From Pantoea phytobeneficialis (lineage in GTDB: Bacteria > Pseudomonadota > Gammaproteobacteria > Enterobacterales > Enterobacteriaceae): DNA of 64,000 bases. This document shows positions 21,997 through 30,547 of this stretch, piece by piece (within the stretch, counting starts at the first letter, position 1; each line of letters starts with the position of its first letter). The translations under genes and the position numbers were made by a program. The notes under the pieces were generated by a model. That model was not told the DNA's origin, did not search any database, and saw nothing but the letters and a program-made list of their open reading frames with translations. The DNA lies in contig NZ_CP024636.1 in the NCBI RefSeq assembly GCF_009728735.1, positions 575,586-639,585 on the forward strand, read 5' to 3'.

Positions 21997-22743
21997 CTAC
22001 ACGCCGCCAGCAATCAGCACCCGTTCGCCGCTGACATAGGCAGACTCCTCCGATGCGAGGAACAGCGCGACCTGCGCCACATCCTCCGGTAAGCCAAAGC
22101 GTCCCAGCGGTGTTGCTGCAATTAACTGTGCTTTCAGTTCCGGGTGCATCTTCTTCGCCGCCAGTAAACCTTCGGTCAGGATAATGCCTGGGGCCAGGGC
22201 ATTGACGCGGATATTACGCGGCCCAAGTTCTCGTGCCAGACCCTGTGTCAGGGTATCGATCGCGCCTTTGGTGGCGGCCCACAGCACTGAACCGGGCGTG
22301 CTGCGCTGGCTATTCAACGCACTCAGGTTGATGATGCAACCACCGCGTGACGGAAAATGCTGTGCTGCTCGCTGGCAAACCAGAAGCGTGCCGAACAGGT
22401 TTACATTCAGCTGTTGCTGCATCTCAACGACACTCAGCGCGGTGAAATCACCATGATGAAAAATGCCTGCGTTGTTCACCACGATGTCCGGGGCGCCGAA
22501 TTGATCAATGGCGGTAGCAAAGAGCCGTGCAACATCAGCTTCACGCGAGACATCAGCCTGCACGGCGATGGCATCGCTACCCAGAGCACGGATATCCGTC
22601 ACCACGTCAGCTGCGCCGACTTCATCCTGACGATAATTCACTACCACCCGGGCGCCGGCCGCCGCGAAAGTCATGGCAATGGCGGCACCAATGCCTTTCG
22701 AAGCGCCCGTCACCAGCGCAATTTTGCCTTCAAGTGCTTTCAT
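21997..22743 (-). CDS. SDR-family oxidoreductase with Trp at the catalytic Tyr position
   Basis: 248 aa classical short-chain dehydrogenase fold. Cofactor loop TGASKGIG (12-19), NNAG (90-93), catalytic-region Ser141 and Lys159 are present, but the YxxxK motif reads WAATK, with Trp155 where Tyr is expected. The C-terminal GRFGLPEDVAQVALFLAS motif is typical. NADP preference and substrate are unknown. A good ribosome site (GGAGAG) precedes the ATG at 22743; the frame stays open upstream but overlaps the regulator promoter. Divergent from an AraC-type gene that probably controls it. E. coli has mtr in this gap, so the pair is a lineage-specific insertion. Confidence 0.85.
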   Translation of the reverse strand: MKALEGKIALVTGASKGIGAAIAMTFAAAGARVVVNYRQDEVGAADVVTDIRALGSDAIAVQADVSREADVARLFATAIDQFGAPDIVVNNAGIFHHGDFTALSVVEMQQQLNVNLFGTLLVCQRAAQHFPSRGGCIINLSALNSQRSTPGSVLWAATKGAIDTLTQGLARELGPRNIRVNALAPGIILTEGLLAAKKMHPELKAQLIAATPLGRFGLPEDVAQVALFLASEESAYVSGERVLIAGGV

Positions 22744-22926
22744 TGTGTCTCTCCACCTGAGGTTTCGGGGAAGCATAAGAATGCGCTGTCCATACAATCT
22801 ACCGGTAGCGCAATCCTGCAAGCTTTTTGCACGATCCTGCAAATCTCCATCCCAGGGAGCAGGCGTAACAACCACGCCAGGTTAGAATAGCGACTTGACG
22901 ATCTTTCATCGCGGAGCGCCCAACGC

Positions 22927-23841
22927 ATGATTCATCAGGAACAGTGGCAGCAACTGGTTGCCATGATAGCCCGCCACGCCCCGGCTGATGGCCGTCACCA
23001 CAGTGCTATCGATTTTCTCTCTTTTGGCCGCAGTTCCAGACCCACCAGCCTGACGCATGTTGCCACCTGGGCCAGCTTTGCGCTGGTCGCGCAGGGACAG
23101 AAAGCGCTGCGCATGGGAGAGGATGTGATGCATTACGGGGCGGGCGATTTGTTGTTGGTGACGCTGGATATGGCTGTGCAATCCTGCGTGGTGATGGCGA
23201 CGGAGGAGAAACCCAATCTGGGGGTGGGCATCACCATCAATGAGGCACGTCTGATGCGTTATCTGGAGCACTTTCCGTTGCATCAGGTAGCCGCCGCCAC
23301 CACCAATGAGCGTGGCATCACGGTGCATAAAGTGGCCCCGCCGTTAGTGGATGCGGTCATTCGCCTGATTGAACTGCTGGATCAGCCACAGGACATCGCG
23401 GCGCTGGCACCGTTAATTGAGCAGGAGATTTTTTATCGTCTGCTGACCGGGCCGGAAGGGCCGCGCATTCTGAATATGGCGCTGGCAGAACGTCCGGGTA
23501 ACAAAGTGGCGCGCGCTGCGCGTTGGTTGCGGGAAAACTTTCATCAGCCGTTAAAGATGGATCAGCTGGCAAGCAACGTAGGCATGAGCATTTCGTCACT
23601 GCACCATCACTTCAAATCGGTCACTGCCATGACGCCAATGCAGTATCAAAAGCAGCTGCGTCTGAATGAAGCGCGGCGTCTGATGTTGATGGAAAAACTG
23701 GATGCCGGAACGGCGGGCTATCGGGTGGGATATCAAAGCGCTTCACAGTTCAGCCGTGAATACAGCCGATTCTATGGCCAGTCTCCGGGACGGGATATCC
23801 GTCAGATGGCGGTGGGCCAGGAAGCGTACCCACCGCAATAA
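22927..23841 (+). CDS. AraC-family transcriptional regulator
   Basis: 304 aa. An N-terminal cupin-like AraC_N domain (about 25-175, resembling YqhC-type regulators) senses a ligand; two helix-turn-helix motifs lie in the C-terminal 100 residues (MDQLASNVGMSISSLHHHFK and the GYRVGYQSASQFSREYSRFYG segment). Divergent from the SDR gene with 183 bp between starts, so it most likely regulates that gene, and perhaps itself. Ligand unknown. Confidence 0.85.
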   Translation: MIHQEQWQQLVAMIARHAPADGRHHSAIDFLSFGRSSRPTSLTHVATWASFALVAQGQKALRMGEDVMHYGAGDLLLVTLDMAVQSCVVMATEEKPNLGVGITINEARLMRYLEHFPLHQVAAATTNERGITVHKVAPPLVDAVIRLIELLDQPQDIAALAPLIEQEIFYRLLTGPEGPRILNMALAERPGNKVARAARWLRENFHQPLKMDQLASNVGMSISSLHHHFKSVTAMTPMQYQKQLRLNEARRLMLMEKLDAGTAGYRVGYQSASQFSREYSRFYGQSPGRDIRQMAVGQEAYPPQ

Positions 23842-23844
23842 CCG

Positions 23845-24855
23845 TTACAGCGAGCGAGCGGCTTCCATCGCGATAGCGAAGGAGCGAAGGCGTGCCTGCG
23901 GATCGAAAATCTGGCCATTCACCATGATTTCATCCGCCTGAGTTTCGCGCACCAGCGCCGCGAGGCCGTGGCGAACTTTATCGCTATCTCCGACGATCGA
24001 CATGCTGAGTGCTTGCTGCACGCCGTACTGCTCTGACGGCGACCATAAGTTGTCCATATTCTCCACTGGTGCCGGGAGTGGACCCGGTTTACCGCGACGC
24101 AGATTGATAAATTGCTGCTGCATTGAGGTAAACAGGAAGCGCGCATTACGTTCGCTATCGGCGGCCACCACATTGACGCACACCATTGCGTAAGGTTTTT
24201 CCAGACGCGCTGATGGCTGGAACTTCTCACGGTACAGGTGCAATGCCTGGAGCAGCAGATCCGGGGCAAAATGCGAGGCAAAGGCAAATGGCAAGCCAAG
24301 CTGTGCGGCCAACTGGGCGCTGTAAAGACTGGAACCCAGCAGCCAGACCGGAATTTTTGAGCACAGGCCGGGCACCGGTTGAACCGGTGGACATTCACCC
24401 ACCTCAGCATCAAACCAGTTCAGCAGCTCAACGACATCATCGGGGAAGCTGTCGGCCTGTGCGCTCGACAGATGGCGACGCAGCGCCAGCATAGTACGCT
24501 GGTCGGAACCCGGCGCACGGCCCAGCCCTAAATCGATACGTCCCGGATAGAGCGCCTCCAGGGTGCCAAACTGTTCGGCGATCACCAACGGTGAATGGTT
24601 CGGCAGCATAATGCCGCCGGAGCCGAGGCGCAGGGTTTCGGTGTTGGCAGCCAGATAACCAATCAATACGGAGGTTGCCGCGCTGGCAATGCCGGTCATA
24701 TTGTGGTGCTCTGCCAACCAGTAGCGATGAAAGCCAAGGGCTTCAGCCTGACGGGCCAATGCCAGCGAATTCTGGAACGCATCGCGGGGCGTTGAACCCT
24801 GTGGAATAGGAGCCAGATCCAGCACGGACAGGCGAACTGTTTTTTTCTCAGACAT
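23845..24855 (-). CDS. yhbW: Luciferase-like monooxygenase-family protein YhbW
   Basis: 336 aa (E. coli YhbW 335), bacterial luciferase-type flavin TIM barrel. Conserved stretches [20 protein letters not shown] and [20 protein letters not shown] match the family and the E. coli protein nearly exactly. Substrate not known. The ATG at 24855 with GGAG five bases upstream is preferred over a GTG two codons earlier. It is next to ubiVU as in E. coli, and its 3' end is 3 bp from the AraC gene end (convergent). Confidence 0.92.
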   Translation of the reverse strand: MSEKKTVRLSVLDLAPIPQGSTPRDAFQNSLALARQAEALGFHRYWLAEHHNMTGIASAATSVLIGYLAANTETLRLGSGGIMLPNHSPLVIAEQFGTLEALYPGRIDLGLGRAPGSDQRTMLALRRHLSSAQADSFPDDVVELLNWFDAEVGECPPVQPVPGLCSKIPVWLLGSSLYSAQLAAQLGLPFAFASHFAPDLLLQALHLYREKFQPSARLEKPYAMVCVNVVAADSERNARFLFTSMQQQFINLRRGKPGPLPAPVENMDNLWSPSEQYGVQQALSMSIVGDSDKVRHGLAALVRETQADEIMVNGQIFDPQARLRSFAIAMEAARSL

Positions 24856-24972
24856 GGGCACTCCAAATAAGTATGGCGCAGGTGTTCATCAAACCTGCGC
24901 CATCCAGTATTACGCATCAGTACCCATATTAAAACTGCTAATAACCGCAGGAATATAGCCGGAACGTGCCTT

Positions 24973-25860
24973 TCAGCGGCCTGTCGTATCCAGCGCCATC
25001 CCGGCCAGGCGTCGCCAGTAACCGTTGCTGTCGCTGCCGCGCGCCACCATTAAGGGCGCTTCACCGGCTTCGTTGGCGCGGAAGCGATCCACATCTTCCA
25101 GTGTGCTTTCATCCTGTGGCGATAAACGCACGATATCGACCCAGTTATGCATACCGGCCAGATCATTGCCAAGGTTGTAGCAGTAACCGCTCATGGTCTG
25201 GATACCGTTGAGCACGAACACCTGCTGGCCTTCCTGGGATAGCACGCGTCGGCCATTGGGATAATCAATGCAGCAGGTCTGGCAATCATCTTTGGCACGA
25301 TTTTCCGAGCGGGCGGTAAAGCAGCGTGCGGATAACGCCAGCGGCAGATGGCCGTAACCCAGCACCTCTACCTCAAAACGATCACGTACGCCTGCCGTAT
25401 CACACTGCTGCAACAGCTGGATCAGCCAGTCGCGTGACATCTCGACCGGCATGCACCAGCGCGTCATTCCTTCCTGCAACAGCAGCTGAAGCGTTTGCGC
25501 GTTGTAGACGTTGAGGGTCGGGCCAGCGACAAACGGCAACTGGCGTTCAGCCGCCATATTCACGGTGCCAATATCGTTGGCTTCAATCAGAAACTCGCCG
25601 TTTTCCACATAGCGTCGCAGCTCCTTGAGTTCCGAAGGCGATTGCAGCAGCGCCAGCGTGCTGATAACCACCTGCTTACCGTGCTGCGCCAGCGCCCGGC
25701 CCATCTCCATCCATTTCGCGAACGGCGTGGCGCGGCGTTTGCTGCATACCGCTTCCCCCAGATAAACGATTTCCGCGCTGGATTGCGCGGCACGTTGATA
25801 AAAATTTTCCAGTTTGTCGCTGGGCCAGTACCACAGCACCGGTCCGATTGCGTATTTCAT
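24973..25860 (-). CDS. ubiV: O2-independent ubiquinone hydroxylation protein UbiV
   Basis: 295 aa, U32 peptidase-like family. With UbiU it forms a heterodimer that hydroxylates the ubiquinone ring without oxygen, using prephenate as oxygen donor. The four Fe-S ligand cysteines of the E. coli protein are at the same numbers: Cys39, Cys180, Cys193, Cys197. Starts 9 bp after the ubiU stop, so the two are co-transcribed. Confidence 0.94.
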   Translation of the reverse strand: MKYAIGPVLWYWPSDKLENFYQRAAQSSAEIVYLGEAVCSKRRATPFAKWMEMGRALAQHGKQVVISTLALLQSPSELKELRRYVENGEFLIEANDIGTVNMAAERQLPFVAGPTLNVYNAQTLQLLLQEGMTRWCMPVEMSRDWLIQLLQQCDTAGVRDRFEVEVLGYGHLPLALSARCFTARSENRAKDDCQTCCIDYPNGRRVLSQEGQQVFVLNGIQTMSGYCYNLGNDLAGMHNWVDIVRLSPQDESTLEDVDRFRANEAGEAPLMVARGSDSNGYWRRLAGMALDTTGR

Positions 25861-25869
25861 GCTGACTCC

Positions 25870-26865
25870 TTACTGCCAGTCGCGATGGTAAGCGCCGAGC
25901 GTGGTCTGGCTACCTTCAGAAAGTTCTCCCAACGCCTGCATCCACGGGGTCTGCACGGCAAACTGTTCCGGTGCGGCGATACATCGATCAATCGCCTGGC
26001 GCCACACTTTCGCCACTTGCGCCACGTAGGCCGGGCTGCGCTGGCGTCCTTCGATCTTCACGGATGCCACACCGGCCCGCAGCAAGTCCGGCAACAGCGA
26101 CAGGGTGTTCAGGCTGGTCGGTTCTTCCAGGACGTGATAACGCTGGTCATCGACTTCATAGCGCCCCTTACACAGGGTGGGATAACCGGCGCTTTCATCG
26201 GGGCCGTAACGGTCAATCAATACTTCATTCAGGCGTGACTCCATGCCATTTGGCGTCTGCTGCCAGCGCACGAATTTGGCGGGTGAGCAGGCTCCGGCGC
26301 TGTTGGGCGATTCACCCGTCAGCCATGAGGAGAGATAACAACGACCTTCGGCCATGATGCACAGGCTGCCAAAAGCGAACACCTCCAGCGGGACGGGTGT
26401 TTCACGCGCCAGCTGTTTCACCTGATGTAGCGACAGTACGCGCGGCAGCACCACGCGGTGCAACTGAAAATGGCGATGATAAAAACGGATCGCTTCCAGA
26501 TTGGTGGCCGAAGCCTGTACCGACAGATGACGTTCAACCTGTGGATAGTGCTTCGCCGCATATTCCAGCGTGGCGATATCCGCGAGGATCAGCGCATCTG
26601 CACCATTCTGGGCAGCGATATCAATCGCTTGCTGCCAGCGATTCATGCCATCGGGATGGGCAAACGTGTTAATCGCCACATGCAGTTTGCGCCGATGCTG
26701 GTGCAGATAGCGCGCGGCTTCGGCCAGTTTTTTATCGGTAAAATTAAGGCCGGCAAAGTGGCGGGCATTGGTATCGTCTTTCAGGCCGACATAAACGGCG
26801 TCGGCGCCATGCTCCACCGCCGATTTCAGCGCAGGCAGATTACCCGCCGGGCACAGCAGTTCCAT
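25870..26865 (-). CDS. ubiU: O2-independent ubiquinone hydroxylation protein UbiU
   Basis: 331 aa, U32 peptidase-like family, partner of UbiV. N-terminal MELLCPAGNLPALKSAVEHG is the family signature. The [4Fe-4S] ligands appear at Cys169, Cys176, Cys193 and Cys232, as in E. coli. Ribosome site GGGGAGG precedes the ATG. Divergent from ubiT, the third gene of the anaerobic ubiquinone pathway; the 202-bp gap should hold both promoters. FNR control is known in E. coli; I see no convincing FNR box here. Confidence 0.94.
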   Translation of the reverse strand: MELLCPAGNLPALKSAVEHGADAVYVGLKDDTNARHFAGLNFTDKKLAEAARYLHQHRRKLHVAINTFAHPDGMNRWQQAIDIAAQNGADALILADIATLEYAAKHYPQVERHLSVQASATNLEAIRFYHRHFQLHRVVLPRVLSLHQVKQLARETPVPLEVFAFGSLCIMAEGRCYLSSWLTGESPNSAGACSPAKFVRWQQTPNGMESRLNEVLIDRYGPDESAGYPTLCKGRYEVDDQRYHVLEEPTSLNTLSLLPDLLRAGVASVKIEGRQRSPAYVAQVAKVWRQAIDRCIAAPEQFAVQTPWMQALGELSEGSQTTLGAYHRDWQ

Positions 26866-27067
26866 ACTTTTTCCTCCCCCAGGTTCTGGACGGCGTTGAG
26901 TGTAGGTAAGCCCTCGCCGCAGAATGTTGATTTAAGGCAGTGAAACGGCCAATGGTGATGCAGAGTGAAGATTTTTCACACAACCAGACTGCGAATTCCT
27001 TGATCTCAGTGGATGCGAAGCCAAACGGATGTGGCAGAATAGGTAAAATTTTCTAAAGGGAGTGCAG

Positions 27068-27595
27068 ATGGTGTTTACTCGCTTACGCGGCCTGATTGTT
27101 GAAAAAGGCCCAAAATTCCTCGGGTTACCGGTTTCATTGACCCCTTTTGCGCTGAAAAAAGCCGTTTTGCAACAACTCCTAAACTGGCAATTTCGCCATG
27201 CTTTGGCTGAAGGTGAGTTAGACTTTCTGGAAGGACGTTCCCTGGGGATCGAAATCAGCGACATCAATTTGCGCTGGATGACGACCTTGCAGGATGGGCG
27301 TCTGACCGTTTCACACGATACAGAGGCTGATGTCTGGTTTCGTGGTGAAGCTAACGATCTGTTGCTGGTGGCAGCACGCAAAGCAGACCCCGATATGTTG
27401 TTCTTTCAACGCCGCCTGGTGATTGAAGGCGACACGGAGCTGGGACTGGAGGTGAAAAACCTGATGGATGCCATTGAACTGGATGCCATGCCCACGCCGT
27501 TGCGCACGGGGTTGCAACAGCTGGCTGCCTTTGTTGAGGCAGGACTGAAACAGGACGCGAAGGCCAGTGAGTCGCGCGCGAGGATCTCATGTTAA
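27068..27595 (+). CDS. ubiT: Ubiquinone biosynthesis accessory factor UbiT (SCP2 domain)
   Basis: 175 aa (E. coli YhbT 174). SCP2 lipid-binding domain covers about 45-140 (RRLVIEGDTELGLEVKNLMDAI is the recognisable core). Acts as the anaerobic counterpart of UbiJ, holding ubiquinone intermediates. The ATG at 27068 with GGGAG five bases upstream is preferred over a GTG two codons earlier. Its last seven bases overlap the yhbS start. Confidence 0.92.
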   Translation: MVFTRLRGLIVEKGPKFLGLPVSLTPFALKKAVLQQLLNWQFRHALAEGELDFLEGRSLGIEISDINLRWMTTLQDGRLTVSHDTEADVWFRGEANDLLLVAARKADPDMLFFQRRLVIEGDTELGLEVKNLMDAIELDAMPTPLRTGLQQLAAFVEAGLKQDAKASESRARISC

Positions 27596-28095
27596 TTCGT
27601 ACTGAAATTGGTGTTGATGCAGCCAGCATCGACAGCCTGTTAAAGCGCTGTTTTGCCAGCGCCGCCGAAGCGGAACTGGTACAACAGTTACGTGAAGATG
27701 GTTTGCTGACCCTCGGCGTGGTGGCGACTGATGATGAAGGCCAGGTATTGGGTTACGCCGCCTTCAGCCCGGTAACCTTGCAGGGTGAGGATCGCGGCTG
27801 GGTGGCGTTGGCACCGCTGGCGGTGGACGAGACGGTACGTAAACAGGGTATCGGTAAACAGCTGGTGTACGAGGGATTAGACGCGCTGAACGAATTTGGT
27901 TACAGCGCGGTGGTGGTGTTGGGTGACCCGGCTTACTACAATGCCTTCGGTTTTGAACCGGCAGCGCGTCATGGTTTGCATTGCCGCTGGACCGGTTCAG
28001 AAGCGGCGTTTCAGGTGTACAAGTTGGCCGACGATGCGTTCGTCGGGGCAGAAGGGCAGATCGATTTTGCCGAGCCTTTCAATCGCTTTGCGTAA
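27589..28095 (+). CDS. yhbS: GNAT-family N-acetyltransferase YhbS
   Basis: 168 aa (E. coli YhbS 167). GNAT fold with acetyl-CoA loop [15 protein letters not shown] near residue 85-97. The family motif [18 protein letters not shown] follows. Its start overlaps the ubiT stop by seven bases (ATGTTAA), so translation is coupled. Substrate not established. The 3' end overlaps the convergent yhbQ by 17 bp. Confidence 0.9.
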   Translation: MLIRTEIGVDAASIDSLLKRCFASAAEAELVQQLREDGLLTLGVVATDDEGQVLGYAAFSPVTLQGEDRGWVALAPLAVDETVRKQGIGKQLVYEGLDALNEFGYSAVVVLGDPAYYNAFGFEPAARHGLHCRWTGSEAAFQVYKLADDAFVGAEGQIDFAEPFNRFA

Positions 28096-28366
28096 ACCAG
28101 TTCGTCAGGTTGAGCGGTTGTTGCGCTACCAGTTGTAACTTTTGCGCCCGGCTTAACTGTTTAACCTGATACTCCAGTCGTGATGCGGCGGCGCGATCCC
28201 CGGCATCACAGTGAAATACCAGCGTCAGCGGGCCTTTGCCGCGCAGTGATCGTGCTCCACGCCCCTGCTGATGCTGTTGTAAACGCCGGTTAACATCCGT
28301 TGTGATGCCGGTGTAAAGCATGCCTGCGGCGGTTTGCAGCATATAAAGCTGCCAGCCCTGCTCCAT
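28079..28366 (-). CDS. yhbQ: GIY-YIG nuclease superfamily protein YhbQ
   Basis: 95 aa (E. coli YhbQ 100). The GIY-YIG module is seen as LYMLQTA then [17 protein letters not shown], where YTG replaces the YIG triplet as in the E. coli protein; the catalytic Arg follows in NRRLQQH. A weak nuclease activity is described for the family. The start at 28366 begins [10 protein letters not shown]; the upstream extension is not conserved. Divergent from yhbP with about 100 bp between starts. Confidence 0.9.
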   Translation of the reverse strand: MEQGWQLYMLQTAAGMLYTGITTDVNRRLQQHQQGRGARSLRGKGPLTLVFHCDAGDRAAASRLEYQVKQLSRAQKLQLVAQQPLNLTNWFTQSD

Positions 28367-28370
28367 ATGA

Positions 28371-28895
<525 letters not shown>

Positions 28896-28917
28896 GCGTT
28901 CTGCTACCCTCTATCCG

Positions 28918-28989
28918 TAGCGGCGCGATTTATCGCGCAATTTAGTGCGCGATGGATGATAAAACCGCGCGATAAATCGTGCCGCCGCG
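28918..28989. repeat. GCGCGAT-type palindromic repeat pair, copy 1
   Basis: Two inverted copies of the motif GTAGCGGCGCGATTTATCGC (28918 onward, and the reverse at 28968-28989, with three changes) are separated by about 28 bp and could form a stem of about 22 bp. Each copy is also internally palindromic (GCGCGAT and ATCGCGC). The same unit recurs at five more intergenic sites in this window. Confidence 0.85.
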
Positions 28990-29050
28990 GGTTAATCCGT
29001 CGTGCCTCCGGTACGGCATTCGTTATTCAGTCTGAATACGGAATCCTGTC

Positions 29051-30088
29051 ATGACTCAACTCACTTCAACTGCTGCGGCAACGCGTTTTGCCTGGTGGAA
29101 ACCGCTGCTATTTCTGCTGGTGGTGATTGTTGGCCTCTGGTACGTCAAATGGCAACCCTACTACGGCAAAGCCTTCACGGCGGCAGAGACTCATTCGATC
29201 GGTAAATCGATTTTAGCCAACGCGGATGCGTCACCCTGGCGTGCCGCGCTGGATTACGCGATGGTCTATTTTCTGGCGGTGTGGAAAGCAGCGGTACTCG
29301 GCGTACTGCTCGGATCGCTGGTACAGGTGCTGATCCCCCGTAGCTGGCTGTTGCGTCTGATGGGCAAGAACCGTTTTGGTTCCGCATTGATTGGCACCGG
29401 GCTTGGGCTACCTGGCATGATGTGTACGTGCTGTGCCGCACCGGTTGCGTCGGGTTTGCGGCAGTCGCAAGTTTCCAGCGGTGCGGCGATGGCATTCTGG
29501 CTGGCAAACCCGATACTGAATCCGGCCACCCTGATTTTTATGGGTTTTGTCCTGGGCTGGCAGTTCGCGGCCATCCGCCTGGTGGCGGGGATCATCATGG
29601 TGCTGGGCATTGCCTGGCTGGTGCAACGTAGCGTGCCGCAGAAAGTCGGTGCACTTGAGGCCAGGGCATCGGTCCCCCCGGAAGAACCCTTTCTCCAGCG
29701 CTGGTGGCGGGTGCTGTGGCGGCTGTTCTGGAATACCATTCCGTTGTATGTGGCGGCGGTGCTGCTGCTTGGCGCGGCCCGCGTCTGGCTGTTCCCGCAT
29801 GCGGATGGGGCCGTGGGTAACACGTTGTTCTGGGTGGTGGTGATGGCAGTGGCGGGATGCCTGTTTGTCATCCCGACTGCGGCAGAGATCCCGATTGTCC
29901 AGACCATGATGCTGGCCGGGATGGGCATCGCGCCCGCGCTGGCATTGCTGCTGACATTGCCAGCGGTCAGCGTCCCCTCATTACTGATGCTGCACCGGGC
30001 ATTCCCGGCTCGCGCGTTGTGGATAGCCTTGTTGGGCGTCGCTTGCAGCGGAATGCTGGTCGGTGTGCTCGCCCTGTGGCTGGCGTAG
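29051..30088 (+). CDS. yraQ: YraQ-type inner-membrane permease
   Basis: 345 aa (E. coli YraQ 346). Permease family of DUF318/ArsP type with eight or more hydrophobic segments (20-38, 75-95, 110-135, 145-190, 235-260, 268-290, 295-345). The family cysteine motif CTCCAAP lies near residues 126-132. Relatives export organoarsenicals, but the substrate of YraQ is unknown. The nearby yhbP-yhbS order matches E. coli. The last 108 bp lie antisense to the 3' end of nrdG. Confidence 0.85.
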   Translation: MTQLTSTAAATRFAWWKPLLFLLVVIVGLWYVKWQPYYGKAFTAAETHSIGKSILANADASPWRAALDYAMVYFLAVWKAAVLGVLLGSLVQVLIPRSWLLRLMGKNRFGSALIGTGLGLPGMMCTCCAAPVASGLRQSQVSSGAAMAFWLANPILNPATLIFMGFVLGWQFAAIRLVAGIIMVLGIAWLVQRSVPQKVGALEARASVPPEEPFLQRWWRVLWRLFWNTIPLYVAAVLLLGAARVWLFPHADGAVGNTLFWVVVMAVAGCLFVIPTAAEIPIVQTMMLAGMGIAPALALLLTLPAVSVPSLLMLHRAFPARALWIALLGVACSGMLVGVLALWLA

Positions 30089-30547
30089 ATACCAGATTTT
30101 CTGATTGCGGCTGCCGCGCCATAGCAGCCGCGCATCTTTCTCCGCTTCGATAAATCGCCCATCGATTAACACGTCGATTTCGGCGATCACTTCCCGCTGC
30201 GCGGCGCTCAGTTCCGCTAACTGGTAGCCGGTCCACAGCCAGATATCCTTATCGGGGCATTCACGCCGCACCCGTTTCACCAGACGGCGGATATGCGGCA
30301 CGTTATGGGGATGCAGCGGATCGCCGCCGCTGAGCGACAATCCCTGACGCGGAATGCGCCGATCTTTGAGATCGGCGATCAGCTGTTCTTCCATCGCCAG
30401 CGTGAAAGGCACGCCGGAGTCCAGTCGCCAGGTACTTTGGTTGTAGCAGCCGCGACATTGGTGTTCGCAACCGGCGACAAACAACGTGCAGCGTGTGCCC
30501 GGACCGTTAACAATATCGACGTCATAATAGCGATGGATATGCATCAT
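29981..30547 (-). CDS. nrdG: Anaerobic ribonucleotide reductase activating protein NrdG, C-terminally extended
   Basis: 188 aa; E. coli NrdG is 154. Radical SAM enzyme that makes the glycyl radical on NrdD. CxxxCxxC cluster ligands at Cys27, Cys31, Cys34; the SLSGGDPLHP motif and DIWLWTGY follow. Similarity to the family ends near WRGSRNQ; about 34 further residues, low in hydrophobics, are translated from the strand opposite the end of yraQ. The ATG at 30547 overlaps the nrdD stop (ATGA); an ATG one codon later fits the E. coli N terminus equally well. Confidence 0.92.
   Translation of the reverse strand: MMHIHRYYDVDIVNGPGTRCTLFVAGCEHQCRGCYNQSTWRLDSGVPFTLAMEEQLIADLKDRRIPRQGLSLSGGDPLHPHNVPHIRRLVKRVRRECPDKDIWLWTGYQLAELSAAQREVIAEIDVLIDGRFIEAEKDARLLWRGSRNQKIWYLRQPQGEHTDQHSAASDAQQGYPQRASRECPVQHQ

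Noticed and set aside
26866..27067. FNR boxes between ubiU and ubiT
   Set aside because: TTGATTTAAGGCA and TTGATCTCAGTGG have a good left half but a poor right half; not enough to call a site although FNR control is expected.
29981..30547. NrdG extension as a sequencing error
   Set aside because: Cannot be excluded, but the frame is continuous and yraQ on the other strand is intact to its normal end, so I kept it as a real extension.
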